A stretch of DNA of 64,000 bases, from the NCBI GenBank assembly GCA_963802205.1, contig CAWDHW010000010.1, positions 124,001-188,000 of the forward strand, in the 5' to 3' direction. Positions 1 to 9,817 of this stretch are shown here, in pieces. The position numbers and the translations under genes were made by a program. This stretch comes from DYRB01 sp963802205. GTDB taxonomy: Bacteria > Pseudomonadota > Gammaproteobacteria > Chromatiales > Chromatiaceae. The number at the start of each line of letters is the position of its first letter. The first letter of the stretch is position 1. The notes beneath the pieces were generated by a model, which made no database searches, was not told where the DNA came from, and saw only the letters and a program-made list of their open reading frames with translations.

Positions 1-1
1 T

Positions 2-1282
2 TCCGCCGACCTGTTGGCATGGCTCCCCGGCCGAGATCGCTATCTCGAGGGATTGAGGCTCGTCGGCGACGGCACCCTCCCCGCCACCCTGCGTCCATCG
101 CTCGCCCCCTTCGCTACCGAGGCCGCCTGGCTGGTCCTGTTGTTGCCGATCACGGTATTCCTCGCGGTGCGCTCCCTGCCGACCGGGCGTGTCCTGCTGC
201 TGATCAAGATCCTGCTCGGCATGGCAGCGCTCCAGGCGACCCTCGGGCTGATGCAATTTGGGGGCGGCCGTGACAGCGGGCTCTACCTGGGTATGACTTT
301 CACCCATTTCGACAGCGCCGTCGGCACCTATACCAACCGAAACCACCTGGCGGGGTTGATGGAGATGGTGTTGCCGATCTCCCTGGCCTTGCTGCTGTAC
401 TCCGTCGGGCGGGACGCATCGGAAGCCGGCGGCACCAGCCGCAAGCAACGGTGGCGCCGGCGCTTGTCGTTCTTCGCGAGCGTCCGTGGACACGCTGCCT
501 TTGCCTACGGGGCCTTGGCCTTGCTGGTGCTTGTTGGGGCGATCTTTTCCCGTTCTCGTGCCGGTATCGCTCTGGCCATTCTAGGGACGCTGCTCGCTGT
601 CGGCCTGTTCTCTCGCCGTCTCGGCGGGAACAACGTCTACGGGCCTGCGGGGACCTTGGTGGTCATCGCGATCGGATTGGGTGTTGCCATCGGCCTGGTG
701 CCGGTGTTGGACCGATTCTCCGTCGCGGGCGCCCTGACCGATGCGCGCTGGCCCATGTTTTCCGCCACTCTGGACGGTATCGGTGCCTTCTTCCCGCTGG
801 GCAGCGGACCCGGAACCTTCCCAGACGTCTTTCCTGCCTTCCAACCCGTCGAGCTCGGGCGCTGGTTTGTCAACCGAGCACACAACGACTACCTGGAGTG
901 GCTCTTCGAGGGCGGTATCGGTGCGGCCCTGCTGATCCTGCTCCTGGCGGGACTCTACCTGCTTCAATGTGGTCTGGTCTTGAAGGCATCGGTCTGGTCG
1001 CGGTTTCGATTCGTGCAGGTTGGTGCCGGGATTGGGCTCCTGCTCCTGGCATTGCACGAGACCGTCGATTACAACCTGCACACGCCGGCGAATCTCATCT
1101 ACTTTGCCTTCCTTGCCGGGGTCTTCTTTTCCAACAACGAGCGGGACCAAGAGGAGCAACAGGGTAAGTCTCCTCGCCGGACACCGAGGATGGACCTCGC
1201 GGGCCAGGTCACGCCGACAACGGGTGTCGTGACCCCGGCGGCACCATCGCCCGACCAAATCAGGAACCCCTTTCTGGATTAG
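2..1282 (+). CDS. O-antigen ligase family protein, 5' end outside window
   Basis: Polytopic inner-membrane protein of the WaaL/Wzy_C (O-antigen ligase) family, which joins or polymerises undecaprenyl-linked glycans on the periplasmic side. At least seven hydrophobic segments are visible. The Wzy_C signature region has an RSRAGI stretch near residue 180, and a large periplasmic loop follows, with GSGPGTFPDVFP and then HNDYLEWLFEGG, the usual place of the family's conserved histidine. The frame is open through base 2 (a TTG at 14 is only an in-frame codon), so the N-terminus is missing. The C-terminal ~40 residues are hydrophilic and Pro/Thr-rich. The actual glycan substrate cannot be told. Confidence 0.8.
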   Translation, partial: SADLLAWLPGRDRYLEGLRLVGDGTLPATLRPSLAPFATEAAWLVLLLPITVFLAVRSLPTGRVLLLIKILLGMAALQATLGLMQFGGGRDSGLYLGMTFTHFDSAVGTYTNRNHLAGLMEMVLPISLALLLYSVGRDASEAGGTSRKQRWRRRLSFFASVRGHAAFAYGALALLVLVGAIFSRSRAGIALAILGTLLAVGLFSRRLGGNNVYGPAGTLVVIAIGLGVAIGLVPVLDRFSVAGALTDARWPMFSATLDGIGAFFPLGSGPGTFPDVFPAFQPVELGRWFVNRAHNDYLEWLFEGGIGAALLILLLAGLYLLQCGLVLKASVWSRFRFVQVGAGIGLLLLALHETVDYNLHTPANLIYFAFLAGVFFSNNERDQEEQQGKSPRRTPRMDLAGQVTPTTGVVTPAAPSPDQIRNPFLD

Positions 1283-2117
1283 CAACCGCGGGGCCGGAGA
1301 TCGGGAGGGGAGTCGGTCACAGCATCCATCGCGCATAACGCATGCGGCCGGCGACGAAGGGCCCAAACGGCCATCTCGCCAGTGGGCTGAAATGGGGCCA
1401 CCGTCTCGTGCATGGCGGTTGTGCGAGCGGCAGTGCAGACTAAATGGCTCTGTCTGCGTTAGGTGTTGGTTCCGCACAGAGCCGCGGGCCCCGCGATTTC
1501 CCCCCTTTGAAAAGGGGGGGAAGAAGGAGTGAAATCGCCCGGATTCAGCAGGTTGGCGTCTGCCAACACTTAACGCAGACATAGCCGACTACATTGGGTT
1601 TCGCTGCGCTCATCCTGCAAGCCCACCTACCAAAGGACAGGCCGCGCGCTCCGCCTTGCTGCCCCTGATTGCCGTCTTAGCCCTGATCCTGGTGCTGGTA
1701 CCCCTGATCGTCGGACAGCCCCTCTTGCAGTTTCTGCACCAGCCCTTGAAGCCCGCGCCTGGGACACCCGCCCCCAACAGCATGCCGCGAAGGATCGGCC
1801 GGTGTCGCTTCCCCCTCACCCACTCCCCGCGACACGAAGGGAGCGGTTGAGGGGGACTGCCGGGGACGTTAAGATCCCTACCTGCTCCTTCGCCTGCTCG
1901 GCGGCATCGCCACCCCTGTTCGCACCCGACCAAGGTTGCGGGGACCCCGGCAGGGGCCCGGCGACCCAGCCACAAGTCTTGGCCCGGTGTTTGCTCGTCG
2001 TTTCCCATTGCCGGCCGTCACGCCCGGTTGAGTCTGGGCGCCCAGGCCCTGCCCAGGCCCCCGCAGCGCCGACACCCACACCCATCTACACAGGCATCAC
2101 CCAAGAGGAATTCACCC
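1283..2117. other. intergenic region, no convincing gene
   Basis: About 835 bases between the ligase and pckG. It holds a TIR-bounded repeat (1446-1586, listed separately), a GC-rich tract, and at 1595-1625 a degraded relative of the TTTCGCTGCGCTCA-type palindromic repeats seen at 9.5 and 10.1 kb. Reading frames on both strands lack ribosome-binding sites and recognisable domains. The last ~80 bases should contain the pckG leader. Confidence 0.6.
1446..1586. repeat. 141-bp element with ~24-bp terminal inverted repeats (MITE-like)
   Basis: The left end has TGTCTGCGTTAGGTGTTGG and the right end carries the inverted copy (CCAACACTTAACGCAGACA), with about 22 of 24 positions matching across the full TIR. 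The interior is unrelated to the copies at 31.5 and 62.9 kb and contains a C-run/G-run palindrome around 1498-1520. No reading frame is needed to explain it. This is most likely a non-autonomous mobile or REP-like element. Confidence 0.7.
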
Positions 2118-3986
2118 ATGACCAAGACCCACGATGGTTCTGCCCGGACCAACAACCGCAAGCTCCTGACCTGGGTCGATCAAATGGCCGAGCTGTGCAC
2201 CCCGGAGCGCATCTACTGGTGCGATGGATCTCAGGAGGAGTACGACCGCCTGTGCCAGGAGATGGTGGAGGCCGGGACCTTCATCCGCCTCGACCCGGCG
2301 AAGCGCCCCAACAGTTTTCTGGCACGTTCACACCCGAGCGACGTGGCCAGGGTCGAGGACCGGACCTTTATCTGCTCCGAACGCGAAGAAGATGCCGGCC
2401 CCACCAACAACTGGATGGCTCCGAAGGAGATGCGCGCCCGCCTCAAGGGCCTGTTTGCGGGCTGCATGGCCGGCCGAACCCTGTACGTCATCCCCTTCAG
2501 CATGGGTCCGCTGGGATCCCCCATCGCCCACATTGGGGTGGAAATCACCGACTCGCCCTATGTGGTGGTCAACCAGCGCATCATGACCCGCATGGGCCAG
2601 GCGGCCTTGGACGTGCTGGGCGCAGACGGGGATTTCGTCCCTTGCATGCACTCTGTTGGTGCCCCGATCCAACCCGGGGAGCAGGACGTGCCCTGGCCCT
2701 GCGCGCCCCGGATCGAGGACAAGTACATCAGCCACTTCCCCGACACCCGGGAGATCTGGTCTTACGGCAGCGGCTACGGAGGCAATGCCCTGCTCGGCAA
2801 GAAATGCCTGGCGCTGCGCATCGCCTCGGTCATGGCCCGAGACGAGGACTGGCTCGCCGAGCACATGCTGATCCTCGGTGTCGAGTCCCCCGCGGGCCAC
2901 AAGACCTATGTGGCTGGTGCCTTTCCCAGTGCCTGCGGCAAGACCAACTTCGCCATGCTGATCCCCCCCGCTGGCTTCGAGGGGTGGAAGATCACCACCG
3001 TGGGCGACGACATCGCCTGGATCAAGCCCAACCCGAGGGACGGCCGCTTCTACGCCATCAACCCCGAATTCGGGTTCTTCGGCGTCGCCCCCGGCACCAG
3101 TGCCGAGTCCAACCCCAATGCCCTGGCGTCTTTGGATGCCAACTGCATCTTCACCAACACCGCCCTCACCGACGACGGCGACATCTGGTGGGAAGGCCTG
3201 ACCCAGGAGCCCCCGGAGCATGCCATCGACTGGCAGGGCAACGACTGGTACCCGGGGTGCGGGCGCCACGCGGCCCACCCTAACTCCCGTTTCACCGCCC
3301 CCTTAAACCAGTGCCCCTCGCTGGACCCGGAGTGGGAGAACCCGGCCGGGGTCCCCATCAGCGCCTTCCTCTTCGGCGGGCGGGTGAGCAACAACTTCCC
3401 CCTGGCCTTTCAGAGCTTCAACTGGGAGCACGGGGTCTATATGGCGGCGACCATGGGGTCAGAGGCCACCGCCGCCGCCATTGGCCAGGCATCGGTGCGC
3501 CGCGACCCCATGGCCATGCTCCCCTTCTGTGGCTACAACATGGCCGAGTACTGGCGCCACTGGCTGCGCATCGGCCGCCACCATGTGGCCACCCCGCCGC
3601 GCATCTTCCGTGTCAACTGGTTCCGCAAGGACGAGCACGGCCGTTTCATCTGGCCTGGCTTTGGCCAGAACATGCGGGTGCTCAAGTGGGTGGTGGAGCG
3701 CTGCGAGGGCACGGCCTCTGCCATCGAGGGCCCCCTCGGCTGGCTCCCAGCCTTCGAGGACCTGACCTGGGAAGGGCTCGAGTTTCCAAGGGAGTGTTAC
3801 GTCACCATCATGAACATCGACAAGGAGGTGTCGCGGCAGGAGACCATCGACCAGGAGGAGCTCTTCACCCGCTTCGGCGACCACCTGCCGCGGGAGATGG
3901 AACTGGAGCGGGAGTTGCAACTGGCCCGCCTCTACCACTCTCCGGACATCTGGGACCTGGCCAGGGCCGTGCGGCCTGGGGGTTGA
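2118..3986 (+). CDS. pckG: phosphoenolpyruvate carboxykinase (GTP)
   Basis: Catalyses oxaloacetate + GTP <-> PEP + GDP + CO2 in the cytoplasm, linking C4 acids to gluconeogenesis. The 622-residue product matches the GTP-dependent family in length. The kinase-1 loop GAFPSACGKTNFAML (about residues 270-285) contains the reactive cysteine typical of GTP-type enzymes. The GDDIAW metal-binding region, the PEWENPAGVPISAFLFGGR segment and a C-terminal FGDHLPREM are also present. I chose ATG 2118, preceded by AAGAGGA; the frame is open ~90 bases further upstream, but without similarity. It lies just before ppsA in the same direction, so PEP could be supplied from either oxaloacetate or pyruvate. Confidence 0.95.
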   Translation: MTKTHDGSARTNNRKLLTWVDQMAELCTPERIYWCDGSQEEYDRLCQEMVEAGTFIRLDPAKRPNSFLARSHPSDVARVEDRTFICSEREEDAGPTNNWMAPKEMRARLKGLFAGCMAGRTLYVIPFSMGPLGSPIAHIGVEITDSPYVVVNQRIMTRMGQAALDVLGADGDFVPCMHSVGAPIQPGEQDVPWPCAPRIEDKYISHFPDTREIWSYGSGYGGNALLGKKCLALRIASVMARDEDWLAEHMLILGVESPAGHKTYVAGAFPSACGKTNFAMLIPPAGFEGWKITTVGDDIAWIKPNPRDGRFYAINPEFGFFGVAPGTSAESNPNALASLDANCIFTNTALTDDGDIWWEGLTQEPPEHAIDWQGNDWYPGCGRHAAHPNSRFTAPLNQCPSLDPEWENPAGVPISAFLFGGRVSNNFPLAFQSFNWEHGVYMAATMGSEATAAAIGQASVRRDPMAMLPFCGYNMAEYWRHWLRIGRHHVATPPRIFRVNWFRKDEHGRFIWPGFGQNMRVLKWVVERCEGTASAIEGPLGWLPAFEDLTWEGLEFPRECYVTIMNIDKEVSRQETIDQEELFTRFGDHLPREMELERELQLARLYHSPDIWDLARAVRPGG

Positions 3987-3998
3987 GGAGAACACCCC

Positions 3999-4022
3999 CC
4001 GGCAGCCCTCATGGGCTGCCGG
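3999..4022 (+). terminator. hairpin after pckG
   Basis: Perfect 10-bp stem CCGGCAGCCC/GGGCTGCCGG with a TCAT loop, 13 bases after the pckG stop. No U-tract follows, so it may be a Rho-type pause or mRNA-stabilising hairpin rather than a classical terminator. Confidence 0.5.
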
Positions 4023-4183
4023 TCCCTGCCTACAATCCAAACCATTGACGATCCTCAGCTTCGCCGAGGCCGACCTGGGGTATATTTTGTAGATCTGCGC
4101 CCTCCCGGATCAGCCCTGCCCGGCCCCCCGAGGACCCCGCCAAGCCCCGGGCCCGTGCGGCCCGACACCAGAGGTAGATCCCA

Positions 4184-6556
4184 ATGACCGACTCTATCCG
4201 TTGGCTGAGCGACATCGGCATGGACGACGTGTCCGTGGTGGGTGGAAAGAACGCCTCCCTGGGGGAGATGATCTCCAACCTCTCCGGAGTCGGGGTCCAG
4301 GTCCCCGGGGGCTTCGCCACTACCGCCGATGCCTACCGGGAATTCCTCGCCGCCGACGGGCTCGACGAACGCATCCAATCCCTACTCGACGCCCTGGACG
4401 TGGACGACATCGCGGCCCTGTCCGAGACGGGGCCCCAGATCCGTGGCTGGATCATGCAGCAGCCCTTCCCTGCCGCCTTGGACGGGGCCATCGAAGACGC
4501 CTTCGCGACCCTCACCGCCAACACCGGGGCCGAGGTATCTTGGGCAGTACGCTCGTCGGCCACCGCCGAGGACCTACCCGACGCCTCCTTCGCCGGGCAG
4601 CAGGAGACCTTCCTCAATGTCCAGGGGCTGGCTGACATCAAGCACGCCATCAAGGAGGTCTTCGCGTCGCTCTTCAACGACCGCGCCATCGCCTACCGCG
4701 TCCACCAGGGCTTCGAGCACCGCCATGTGGCTCTGTCCGCCGGCATCCAGCGCATGGTCCGCAGCGATCTGGCCGCCTCCGGGGTCATGTTCACCCTGGA
4801 CACGGAGTCGGGCTTTCGCGACGTGGTCTTCATCACCTCGAGCTACGGCCTGGGGGAGATGGTGGTCCAAGGGGCGGTCAATCCCGACGAGTTTTATGTC
4901 CACAAGGCGACGCTGGCCGCCGGACGCCCGGCGGTGCTGCGCCGCGGGGTGGGCGGCAAGGCGATCCGCATGGTCTACGCGGACAGGGGCAGCGCCTCCC
5001 CGGTGCGCACCGAGGACGTCCCCGAGGAACTGCGCGACCGTTTCTCCATCACCGATGATGAAGTCATGGAGCTCGCCCGCCAGGCGGTCCTGATCGAGCA
5101 GCACTACGGGCGACCGATGGACATCGAGTGGGCCAAGGATGGGGTGGACGGCCGCCTCTATGTGGTCCAGGCCCGCCCGGAGACGGTACAGAGCCGTACC
5201 GGCCAGGTCATCGAGCGCTATACGCTCAAGGGCAAGAGCGAGGTGCTGGCCAGCGGACGCAGCATCGGCAACCGCATCGGCTCGGGCACGGCCAGGGTGG
5301 TCACCACCATTGCGGACATGGACCGGGTCAAACCCGGTGATGTCCTCATTGCCGACATGACCGACCCTGATTGGGAACCGATCATGAAGCGCGCCGCCGC
5401 CATCGTCACCAACCGCGGTGGGCGTACCTGCCACGCCGCCATCATCGCCCGGGAGTTGGGGGTGCCGGCAGTCGTTGGCTGCACCGACGCCACCGACCGC
5501 ATCCACGAGGGGCAGTCGGTGACGGTCTCCTGTGCCGAGGGCGATACCGGCTTTATCTATGCGGGCTTGATCCCTTACGAACACAAGACCATCGAGCTGG
5601 CCCACATGCCGGAGATCCCGGTCAAGATCATGATGAACGTGGCCAACCCGGACCGCGCCTTCGCCTTCGCCGCCACCCCCAACAAGGGCATAGGACTGGC
5701 CCGGCTCGAATTCATCATCAACAACACCATCGGCATCCACCCCAAGGCCCTGCTGGAATACGACACCCTGCCGGCGGACCTCAAAGGCGAGATAGCCCCG
5801 CGCATCGCCGCCTACGCAAGCCCAAGGGAGTTTTACGTGACCCGGCTGGCCGAGGGCATCTCCACCCTGGCGGCGGCCTTCAGCCCAAATCCGGTGATCG
5901 TGCGCATGTCGGACTTCAAGTCCAACGAGTACGCCAACCTCATCGGTGGCCCGCGCTACGAGCCCCATGAGGAGAACCCCATGATCGGGTTCCGCGGGGC
6001 CGGTCGCTATATCGCGGAGTCCTTCCGCGCCTGCTTCGAGATGGAATGCGAGGCCCTCAAGCGGGTGCGCAACGACATGGGCCTGACCAATGTCGAGGTC
6101 ATGATTCCCTTCGTGCGTACCGTCGGCCAGGCCAAGGCGGTGGCCGAGGCACTGGCCGAACAGGGCCTGGCCCGCGGGGAAAACGGCCTGCGCCTCATCA
6201 TGATGTGCGAGATCCCGTCCAACGCCGTCATCGCCGAGCAGTTCCTCGAATGGTTCGACGGCTTCTCCATCGGGTCCAACGACATGACCCAGCTCACCCT
6301 GGGGATCGACCGTGACTCGGCGCTGATCGCTGCGGACTTCGACGAGCGCGACCCGGCGGTCAAGCACATGCTCTCGCTGGCCATTGCGGCCTGCCACAAG
6401 CAGGGCAAATACGTCGGGATCTGCGGTCAGGGGCCCTCGGACCACCCCGACCTGGCGCAGTGGCTGCTGGGGCAGGGCATCACCAGCATCTCGCTCAACC
6501 CGGATACGGTAATCGAGACCTGGCTGTTCCTGGCGGAGCAGGCCAAGGCCCTGTGA
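4184..6556 (+). CDS. ppsA: phosphoenolpyruvate synthase (pyruvate, water dikinase)
   Basis: Converts pyruvate + ATP + H2O to PEP + AMP + phosphate. The 790 residues have the standard order: an N-terminal ATP-binding domain (opening with GGKNASLGEM), a central swivelling phosphohistidine domain with GGRTCHAAII (phosphorylated His at 417), and a C-terminal PEP/pyruvate TIM barrel ending near GICGQGPSDHP (catalytic Cys at 747). The length equals that of the E. coli enzyme. Start ATG 4184 has AGAGG upstream. No PpsR-type regulatory kinase/phosphatase gene is adjacent. With pckG upstream and RuBisCO downstream, the block serves carbon assimilation. Confidence 0.96.
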   Translation: MTDSIRWLSDIGMDDVSVVGGKNASLGEMISNLSGVGVQVPGGFATTADAYREFLAADGLDERIQSLLDALDVDDIAALSETGPQIRGWIMQQPFPAALDGAIEDAFATLTANTGAEVSWAVRSSATAEDLPDASFAGQQETFLNVQGLADIKHAIKEVFASLFNDRAIAYRVHQGFEHRHVALSAGIQRMVRSDLAASGVMFTLDTESGFRDVVFITSSYGLGEMVVQGAVNPDEFYVHKATLAAGRPAVLRRGVGGKAIRMVYADRGSASPVRTEDVPEELRDRFSITDDEVMELARQAVLIEQHYGRPMDIEWAKDGVDGRLYVVQARPETVQSRTGQVIERYTLKGKSEVLASGRSIGNRIGSGTARVVTTIADMDRVKPGDVLIADMTDPDWEPIMKRAAAIVTNRGGRTCHAAIIARELGVPAVVGCTDATDRIHEGQSVTVSCAEGDTGFIYAGLIPYEHKTIELAHMPEIPVKIMMNVANPDRAFAFAATPNKGIGLARLEFIINNTIGIHPKALLEYDTLPADLKGEIAPRIAAYASPREFYVTRLAEGISTLAAAFSPNPVIVRMSDFKSNEYANLIGGPRYEPHEENPMIGFRGAGRYIAESFRACFEMECEALKRVRNDMGLTNVEVMIPFVRTVGQAKAVAEALAEQGLARGENGLRLIMMCEIPSNAVIAEQFLEWFDGFSIGSNDMTQLTLGIDRDSALIAADFDERDPAVKHMLSLAIAACHKQGKYVGICGQGPSDHPDLAQWLLGQGITSISLNPDTVIETWLFLAEQAKAL

Positions 6557-6566
6557 ACCAAGCACG

Positions 6567-6672
6567 AGGCCAGGCAATGGCCTGAGCCGCGGCATGGGGC
6601 CGCAGTCCCCCGCTCATGGACGGGGTCTGGAGCCGGCGCACCGCCGGCCTCCTGACAGCCCCAGAGCGGGGG
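6567..6672. terminator. nested inverted repeats between convergent ppsA and cbbO
   Basis: Three dyads fill the 117-base gap: AGGCCA/TGGCCT (6567-6583), GCCGGC/GCCGGC (6632-6648), and an enclosing CCCCCGCTC (6607-6615) with GAGCGGGGG (6664-6672). These are positioned to stop transcription from both sides; there are no long T-runs. Confidence 0.5.
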
Positions 6673-6673
6673 C

Positions 6674-8935
6674 CTACTTGGTCAAGGCCATGAAGAGCTG
6701 CGGCAGCTTCTCCGGCAGTCGTTCCACCCGGTCGATGACGGTGAAGCGATTGCCAAAGACATCGCGGACATATTCGTCCGCCTGGGCGTCGAGGCTGATG
6801 CAGTAGGTGTAGATGCCCTTCTGATCCAACTCTTGGACGGCCTTGTGGGTGTCCTCGATGAGCAGGCGTTCGTCGTCCACGTCGATATCGTGGGGCTGGC
6901 CGTCGGTGAGGATCAACAGCAGCTTCTTTTCCGCCGTGCGGGCCTCCAGGTAGTGGGCGGCATGACGCAGCGCCGCCCCCATGCGGGTGGAGTAGCCGGC
7001 CTCCATGGCCGCCAGCCGGGCCTTGACCCCGTCGTCCCAGTGCTCGCTGTAGCCCTTGATGTGCTGATAGCGGACCTCGTGGCGGGTGTTCGAGGAGAAG
7101 CCGGCAATGGCGAACTCATCCCCCAGGTGCTCGATGGCCCAGCCGAGCAGTGCAACGGCCTCCTGGCTGAGCTCCAGGATGGACTGGGTGCACCCATCCG
7201 GGATCTGATTCAGCGACTGTGACAGGTCGAGCAGAAGCATGACGGCGATGTCGCGCCCGTCGTGGCGGTGGCTCATGTTGATGCGCGGGTCCGGGGTGGC
7301 CCCGCCGCGGTAGTCGATGAGCGAGCGGATGGCCACGTCCAGGTCCAGTTCGCTGCCCTCCTCCTGGTAGCGCAGACGCACATATTGCTGGGGCTTGAGC
7401 AGGTCGAGGATCTGCTTCAGGCGCTTGGCCAGCATCCGATGCTTGTTTAGCAGGGCGTCGATGTGAGCCGGGTCGCCGGCGGGGTGCAGGGCCTCGTAGA
7501 GACTGACCCAGTCCGGGCGGTAGGTCTTGCTCTTGTAGTCCCATTCCGGATAGTGGCGCGGCGGCAGGGCCTCGGCCTCGTCGGCCTGGCGCTGCTTGCG
7601 CTCCTCGAACGCCTCTTCCTCGTCACCCTGCTCGATGAAGCGCCACAGGTGGCGGTTGTCGTCGCGGTAGTCCACCTCTGTGTCGGTGAAGTACATCCTC
7701 GGGGACTGGTCCTGCTGGCGGCGGGTGCGGGCGATGTAGCTCACCGCCAGGTCCGCGATGGCCTTGGTGCTGGACTCCCCCTGGGCCAATTCGGCATGGA
7801 AGCGGGCGACGAAGTCCAGCAGGTCCTGGTTCCGGTAGCCGTGTTCCGGGTCGAGCACGGCCCGGGAGAACATGGCCAGTCGATGGCGGATGCAGGACTC
7901 GTTCTCGGGGTCGCAGGCGTCCTCCGCAGGCTTGGGATGCAGGGCGAGAAAGAGGCTCCGCAGCCCCGGGTATTCGCGGATAGCCAGGGCCTCGACCCGA
8001 CAGTCCTCAAACATCTCCACAGCGACACGCTGGAAGGGGCTCAGGTTGTCCGCGACCAGAGAGCCGCTCCAGCGCAGATGCGCCGCGACGTGGGCCAGCA
8101 GGGCGCGGTAGCGGTCTATCCCGGACACCCCCGCCTGATCGTCATAGACATCCGGGATCCGCACCCCCAGGGCATCGAAATAGGGCACGGGCTTGCGCAA
8201 TTCATCGAAGGCCCCGGAGTAGGGGACCAGGTGTTGGCGCTCCCGCCACAGGGCGCGCAGATAGAGGTCGAGCTTGCGCTCATGGTCCACGAACAGGGTG
8301 CCGTGGCGCTCGCGTTGAAGGACGGCCCGGCTGTCCGCCGATTGCAGGCTGAAGTAGTCGCGCTGGCGGTCCGGGTGGTCGGCATAGTGGCGCAGGCCGT
8401 AGTCCACCCAATTGCGCAGACCATGGCAGGAGAGCTGGCTCAGGAGATAGGGGATGTGCTCCAGCAGGTCGGGGAGGCTGGGGCTGGGGATGGTGGTGTG
8501 GAAGCCGTGGATGGAGCCTGTGGTGCGCTCCATGAAGTCCAGGATCATCTCCATGTAGCGCTCAAGCAATTCGGCGCTCGCAAGGCGGCGCGACACCTCG
8601 GCGATGCTCTGGAGGAAGGGCAGTATGGCCTTGCCATTTGGGCTGCGGGAGATCTTCCAGACGGTCTGGGAGACCAGGGACAGGGTCTCCTCGCCCAAAT
8701 CGGCGGCGACCTGAGGCATCTTCTCCAGGTAGACCAGGACGGGCTCAAAGCCGCGACCGATGCGGCAGATCAGCGAGGCCCCCTCTAGGTAGTCCTTGAT
8801 GCCCCTCTCGCTCAGCAGGGCCTGGGCCCCGGCCATGCAGTCGGGGAAGACCTGATCGAGCTGGGGAAAGTTGCAGCGCAATTGCGCGCGCAAGGGCTGG
8901 AGGGTCTCGGCGGAGGGAGGGGCTAGGACGGGCAT
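6674..8935 (-). CDS. cbbO: RuBisCO activase subunit CbbO (VWA domain), form II cluster
   Basis: CbbO is the adaptor of the CbbQ hexamer. Its von Willebrand A domain docks RuBisCO while the AAA+ ring removes inhibitory sugar phosphates. About 753 residues; the C-terminal VWA domain shows the MIDAS motif LLLDLSQSLN (DxSxS) and LILTDGQPHDIDVDD. The N-terminal ~500 residues are the helical CbbO-specific region. I chose ATG 8935, which has GGAG 5-6 bases upstream; an in-frame TTG at 9007 lacks a ribosome-binding site. It is separated from its expected partner cbbQ by ~1.3 kb of small genes and repeats, so it may be uncoupled from the cbbMQ transcript. A diverged paralog lies at 13.9-16.3 kb. Confidence 0.92.
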   Translation of the reverse strand: MPVLAPPSAETLQPLRAQLRCNFPQLDQVFPDCMAGAQALLSERGIKDYLEGASLICRIGRGFEPVLVYLEKMPQVAADLGEETLSLVSQTVWKISRSPNGKAILPFLQSIAEVSRRLASAELLERYMEMILDFMERTTGSIHGFHTTIPSPSLPDLLEHIPYLLSQLSCHGLRNWVDYGLRHYADHPDRQRDYFSLQSADSRAVLQRERHGTLFVDHERKLDLYLRALWRERQHLVPYSGAFDELRKPVPYFDALGVRIPDVYDDQAGVSGIDRYRALLAHVAAHLRWSGSLVADNLSPFQRVAVEMFEDCRVEALAIREYPGLRSLFLALHPKPAEDACDPENESCIRHRLAMFSRAVLDPEHGYRNQDLLDFVARFHAELAQGESSTKAIADLAVSYIARTRRQQDQSPRMYFTDTEVDYRDDNRHLWRFIEQGDEEEAFEERKQRQADEAEALPPRHYPEWDYKSKTYRPDWVSLYEALHPAGDPAHIDALLNKHRMLAKRLKQILDLLKPQQYVRLRYQEEGSELDLDVAIRSLIDYRGGATPDPRINMSHRHDGRDIAVMLLLDLSQSLNQIPDGCTQSILELSQEAVALLGWAIEHLGDEFAIAGFSSNTRHEVRYQHIKGYSEHWDDGVKARLAAMEAGYSTRMGAALRHAAHYLEARTAEKKLLLILTDGQPHDIDVDDERLLIEDTHKAVQELDQKGIYTYCISLDAQADEYVRDVFGNRFTVIDRVERLPEKLPQLFMALTK

Positions 8936-9138
8936 GGAGGCTCCGGGGGGCGGCGTGCCGCGCGCGGCTACGGGGGTGAGGCAAAATGACCCTTGGGCGT
9001 CTGACAATTCGCCCTGGCCAATGGCATCTCGGCTGTTCCGACGCGGCGCCGATCGTTAAGGTGACCGTTTTGGGTCTTGCCGGTTATCGAAGACTGCAAG
9101 GTCCAGATCATCCGTGGCCCGATCCGTGTATCGCAGGC

Positions 9139-9366
9139 TCATTTGTACTTTTCACGCAGGTGCTCATGTACCGCCATCCAGTCATGAAGCGCGAGCTTGC
9201 CGTCGTGATACTCGCCATGACGCCGGTCTAATTCTGCCCTCGACCACTCGGGCAACGGAAGCTCTGAATTGTTGGCTGCAATGGAGTCCCAACTGTCCTC
9301 GACCAAAATAAGATTTTCCGAAAGCGCAAGCCTGTCAATTTCGTTTCGAATCTGTTCCGGTCTCAT
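9139..9366 (-). CDS. putative addiction-module antitoxin (TIGR02574/PF09720 type)
   Basis: 75 residues resembling the small 'addiction module component' antitoxins: an LxLSENLILVEDSWDSIA-like helix, then LPLPEWSRAELDRRHGEY. In characterised loci such proteins neutralise a RelE/ParE-type toxin encoded immediately after them. Here the 200 bases downstream, before cbbO, contain no toxin-like frame, so it appears to be an orphan. It lies in the small-gene island between cbbQ and cbbO of the form II cluster. The family assignment is from pattern only. Confidence 0.65.
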   Translation of the reverse strand: MRPEQIRNEIDRLALSENLILVEDSWDSIAANNSELPLPEWSRAELDRRHGEYHDGKLALHDWMAVHEHLREKYK

Positions 9367-9444
9367 GATGGGGCTTCATTTATGGGCAAATCCATAGGGT
9401 ATGTCCGGAAAGTGAAACCGCCCTTGCGGTCCCTACGCAGCGCG

Positions 9445-9512
9445 GTTGGGCTGAAGAACGAAGCCCAACGATGGGGATGTGGATGTTGGGGTTCGCTATA
9501 GCTCACCCCAAC
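9445..9512. repeat. two tandem palindromes (REP-like)
   Basis: GTTGGGCT/AGCCCAAC (9445-9469) and GTTGGGGT/ACCCCAAC (9485-9512) lie side by side. The second carries a TTCGCTATAGCTC loop, recalling the TTTCG(C/T)TGCGCTC loops at 1.6 and 10.15 kb. They lie after the 80-residue gene (9575-9817) in its reading direction and may act as transcript ends or be REP-family insertions. Confidence 0.55.
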
Positions 9513-9574
9513 CTACCGGGCTTAAGTCAATGTCATTCGGATCGAAGCCCTTTTTCAGGTGCTCGGCGCGACGG

Positions 9575-9817
9575 TCATACGCCCAATTCCATGGATTTTC
9601 TTACCGCGGCTGGCACGGTTATCAGAACGAAACGATCCGCCGAATAAAGATAGTCCTCTCCGCTCTCGTCGATAATCCTGATATCTCCATCTGAGGCCGC
9701 ATCTTTGTCCGGGAGCACTCGGTAAATCTTGTGCAATTCCAGGGACGCCGGGAAGTCTGAGTTGTCGATACAAACGGCATACTCTGGCATCTCAGAAAGC
9801 TGGTTGCTCATGGTCAC
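9575..9817 (-). CDS. small unknown protein, second of an overlapping pair
   Basis: 80 residues, acidic, with no signal peptide or membrane segment. A central PASLELHKIYRVLPD motif is followed by a GDIRIIDESGEDYLYSADRF stretch, suggesting a small beta-rich (SH3-like) fold. Its start overlaps the stop of the upstream 78-residue gene by four bases (ATGA), so the two are translationally coupled. I do not recognise a function. The pair, together with the antitoxin-like gene, sits between cbbQ and cbbO, which looks like an inserted island; a toxin-antitoxin-like role is possible but unsupported by motif. Confidence 0.6.
   Translation of the reverse strand: MTMSNQLSEMPEYAVCIDNSDFPASLELHKIYRVLPDKDAASDGDIRIIDESGEDYLYSADRFVLITVPAAVRKSMELGV

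Noticed and set aside
1610..2085. Minus-strand frames upstream of pckG
   Set aside because: Low-complexity Arg/Gly/Pro composition, no start signals, no motif.
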